Positions 63,587 to 64,000 of a stretch of DNA of 64,000 nt are shown one piece after another. The DNA is from an uncultured Faecalibacterium sp. (GTDB lineage Bacteria > Bacillota > Clostridia > Oscillospirales > Ruminococcaceae): the NCBI GenBank assembly GCA_937907025.1, contig CALESJ010000045.1, positions 124,001 to 188,000 of the forward strand, read 5' to 3'. The notes below the pieces were generated by a model. The model saw nothing but the letters and a program-made list of their open reading frames with translations, was not told where the DNA came from and searched no databases. The stretch's first letter is position 1. Each line of letters starts with the position of its first letter. The position numbers and the translations under genes were made by a program.

Positions 63587-64000
63587 ATGAGTGAAACGAT
63601 CGTATTGAATACAGGCTGGACCTTCACCAAGGAGGAACACAGCGAACCCGTGACCCTGCCCCACACCTGGAATGCGGTGGATGGGCAAGACGGCGGAAAC
63701 GATTACTACCGTGGCAGCTGTACTTACGCCCTTCAGCTGCCGGCTATCCGGCTGCCGGAAGGCGGCCGGGCGGTGCTGCAGTTTGACGGCGTGTCTATGA
63801 CAGCGGTGGTCAATCTGAACGGGCAGAAGGTGGCCGAGCACAAGGGCGGGTATTCCACCTTCCGGGTGGATATCACCGATGTGCTGCAGGACACAAACAA
63901 CCTCACCGTCGAGGTGGACAACAGCGACAACGACACCGTCTACCCCCAGAAGGCGGACTTTACCTTCTACGGCGGCATCTACCGGGAGGTGACGCTGCAC
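63587..64000 (+). CDS. GH2-family glycosidase, N-terminal part (runs off the window)
   Basis: 138 codons from an ATG with GAAGGAG, open to the window edge. LNTGWTFTKEEHSEPVTLPH, TWNAVDGQDGGNDYYRGSCT, VVNLNGQKVAEHKGGYSTFR, VDITDVLQDTNNLTVEVDNS and FTFYGGIYREVTLH are the sugar-binding N-domain of GH2 enzymes, most like beta-galactosidases. The catalytic domain is beyond the edge. With the transporter and GH1 gene it forms a beta-linked disaccharide locus. Confidence 0.88.
   Translation, partial: MSETIVLNTGWTFTKEEHSEPVTLPHTWNAVDGQDGGNDYYRGSCTYALQLPAIRLPEGGRAVLQFDGVSMTAVVNLNGQKVAEHKGGYSTFRVDITDVLQDTNNLTVEVDNSDNDTVYPQKADFTFYGGIYREVTLH

Overview
The window looks like a chromosome segment of a gut-type Clostridia bacterium. 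The closest guess is Oscillospiraceae/Ruminococcaceae (Faecalibacterium/Gemmiger-like). This rests on GC-rich coding, strong AAGGAGG ribosome sites, Gram-positive type conjugation genes and many intracellular glycoside hydrolases; the taxon itself is inferred. There is no rRNA, no complete tRNA and no CRISPR array.

Layout. (1) 1-1237: the start of a secreted NPCBM-domain protein (minus strand) and two minus-strand terminators. (2) 1241-1300: the 3' part of a tRNA-Asn gene, which looks like one end of an integrated element. (3) 1301 to about 16060: the damaged first half of an integrative and conjugative element (ICE). It holds an XRE regulator, a ParM/ParR-like pair, an RHH protein, a cytosine methyltransferase, an amidoligase/gamma-glutamylcyclotransferase pair, a truncated thioester surface protein and type IV secretion genes (VirD4, VirB2-like, VirB6-like, PrgI, VirB4), with a ParE toxin module between them. 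It ends in a scar where VirB4 is fused out of frame to the tail of an M23 peptidase. No relaxase is seen. (4) 16085-32943: an intact maltodextrin/glycogen locus under a divergent LacI regulator (ABC binding protein and two permeases, pullulanase, debranching enzyme, phosphorylase, 4-alpha-glucanotransferase, neopullulanase, HAD phosphatase, oligo-1,6-glucosidase). (5) 33010-40762: a decaying sugar-phosphate cluster. A truncated GH4, a truncated xylulokinase, a twice-frameshifted DUF4867 gene and an rpiB with a nonsense codon lie among intact isomerase, transaldolase-like, split transketolase and rpe genes. (6) About 41040-46605: a second conjugative-element segment with a small regulator, a candidate structured RNA, a DinG-like helicase, two resolvase-like proteins lacking the catalytic serine, and an intact large serine recombinase, followed by an orphan structured element resembling a HEARO/omega-RNA. 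(7) 47248-64000: chromosomal glycan genes: AraC-GH43-SGNH-CE4-GH2, a GH78 rhamnosidase, a MATE/TetR pair with overlapping promoters, and an AraC-GH1/GPH transporter-GH2 locus.

How it works together. The mal locus should import maltodextrins and cut them in the cytoplasm to glucose and glucose-1-phosphate; the transport ATPase must be encoded elsewhere. The decayed cluster once supplied pentose/pentulose entry and the non-oxidative pentose phosphate reactions. The two conjugative segments have the same orientation and complementary gene content, so they may be the two ends of one ICE now separated by about 25 kb of sugar genes. The most unusual signals are the unassigned structured RNA before the helicase, the orphan HEARO-like element, a perfect terminator hairpin inside the parM-like coding sequence, and the amidoligase/cyclotransferase pair.
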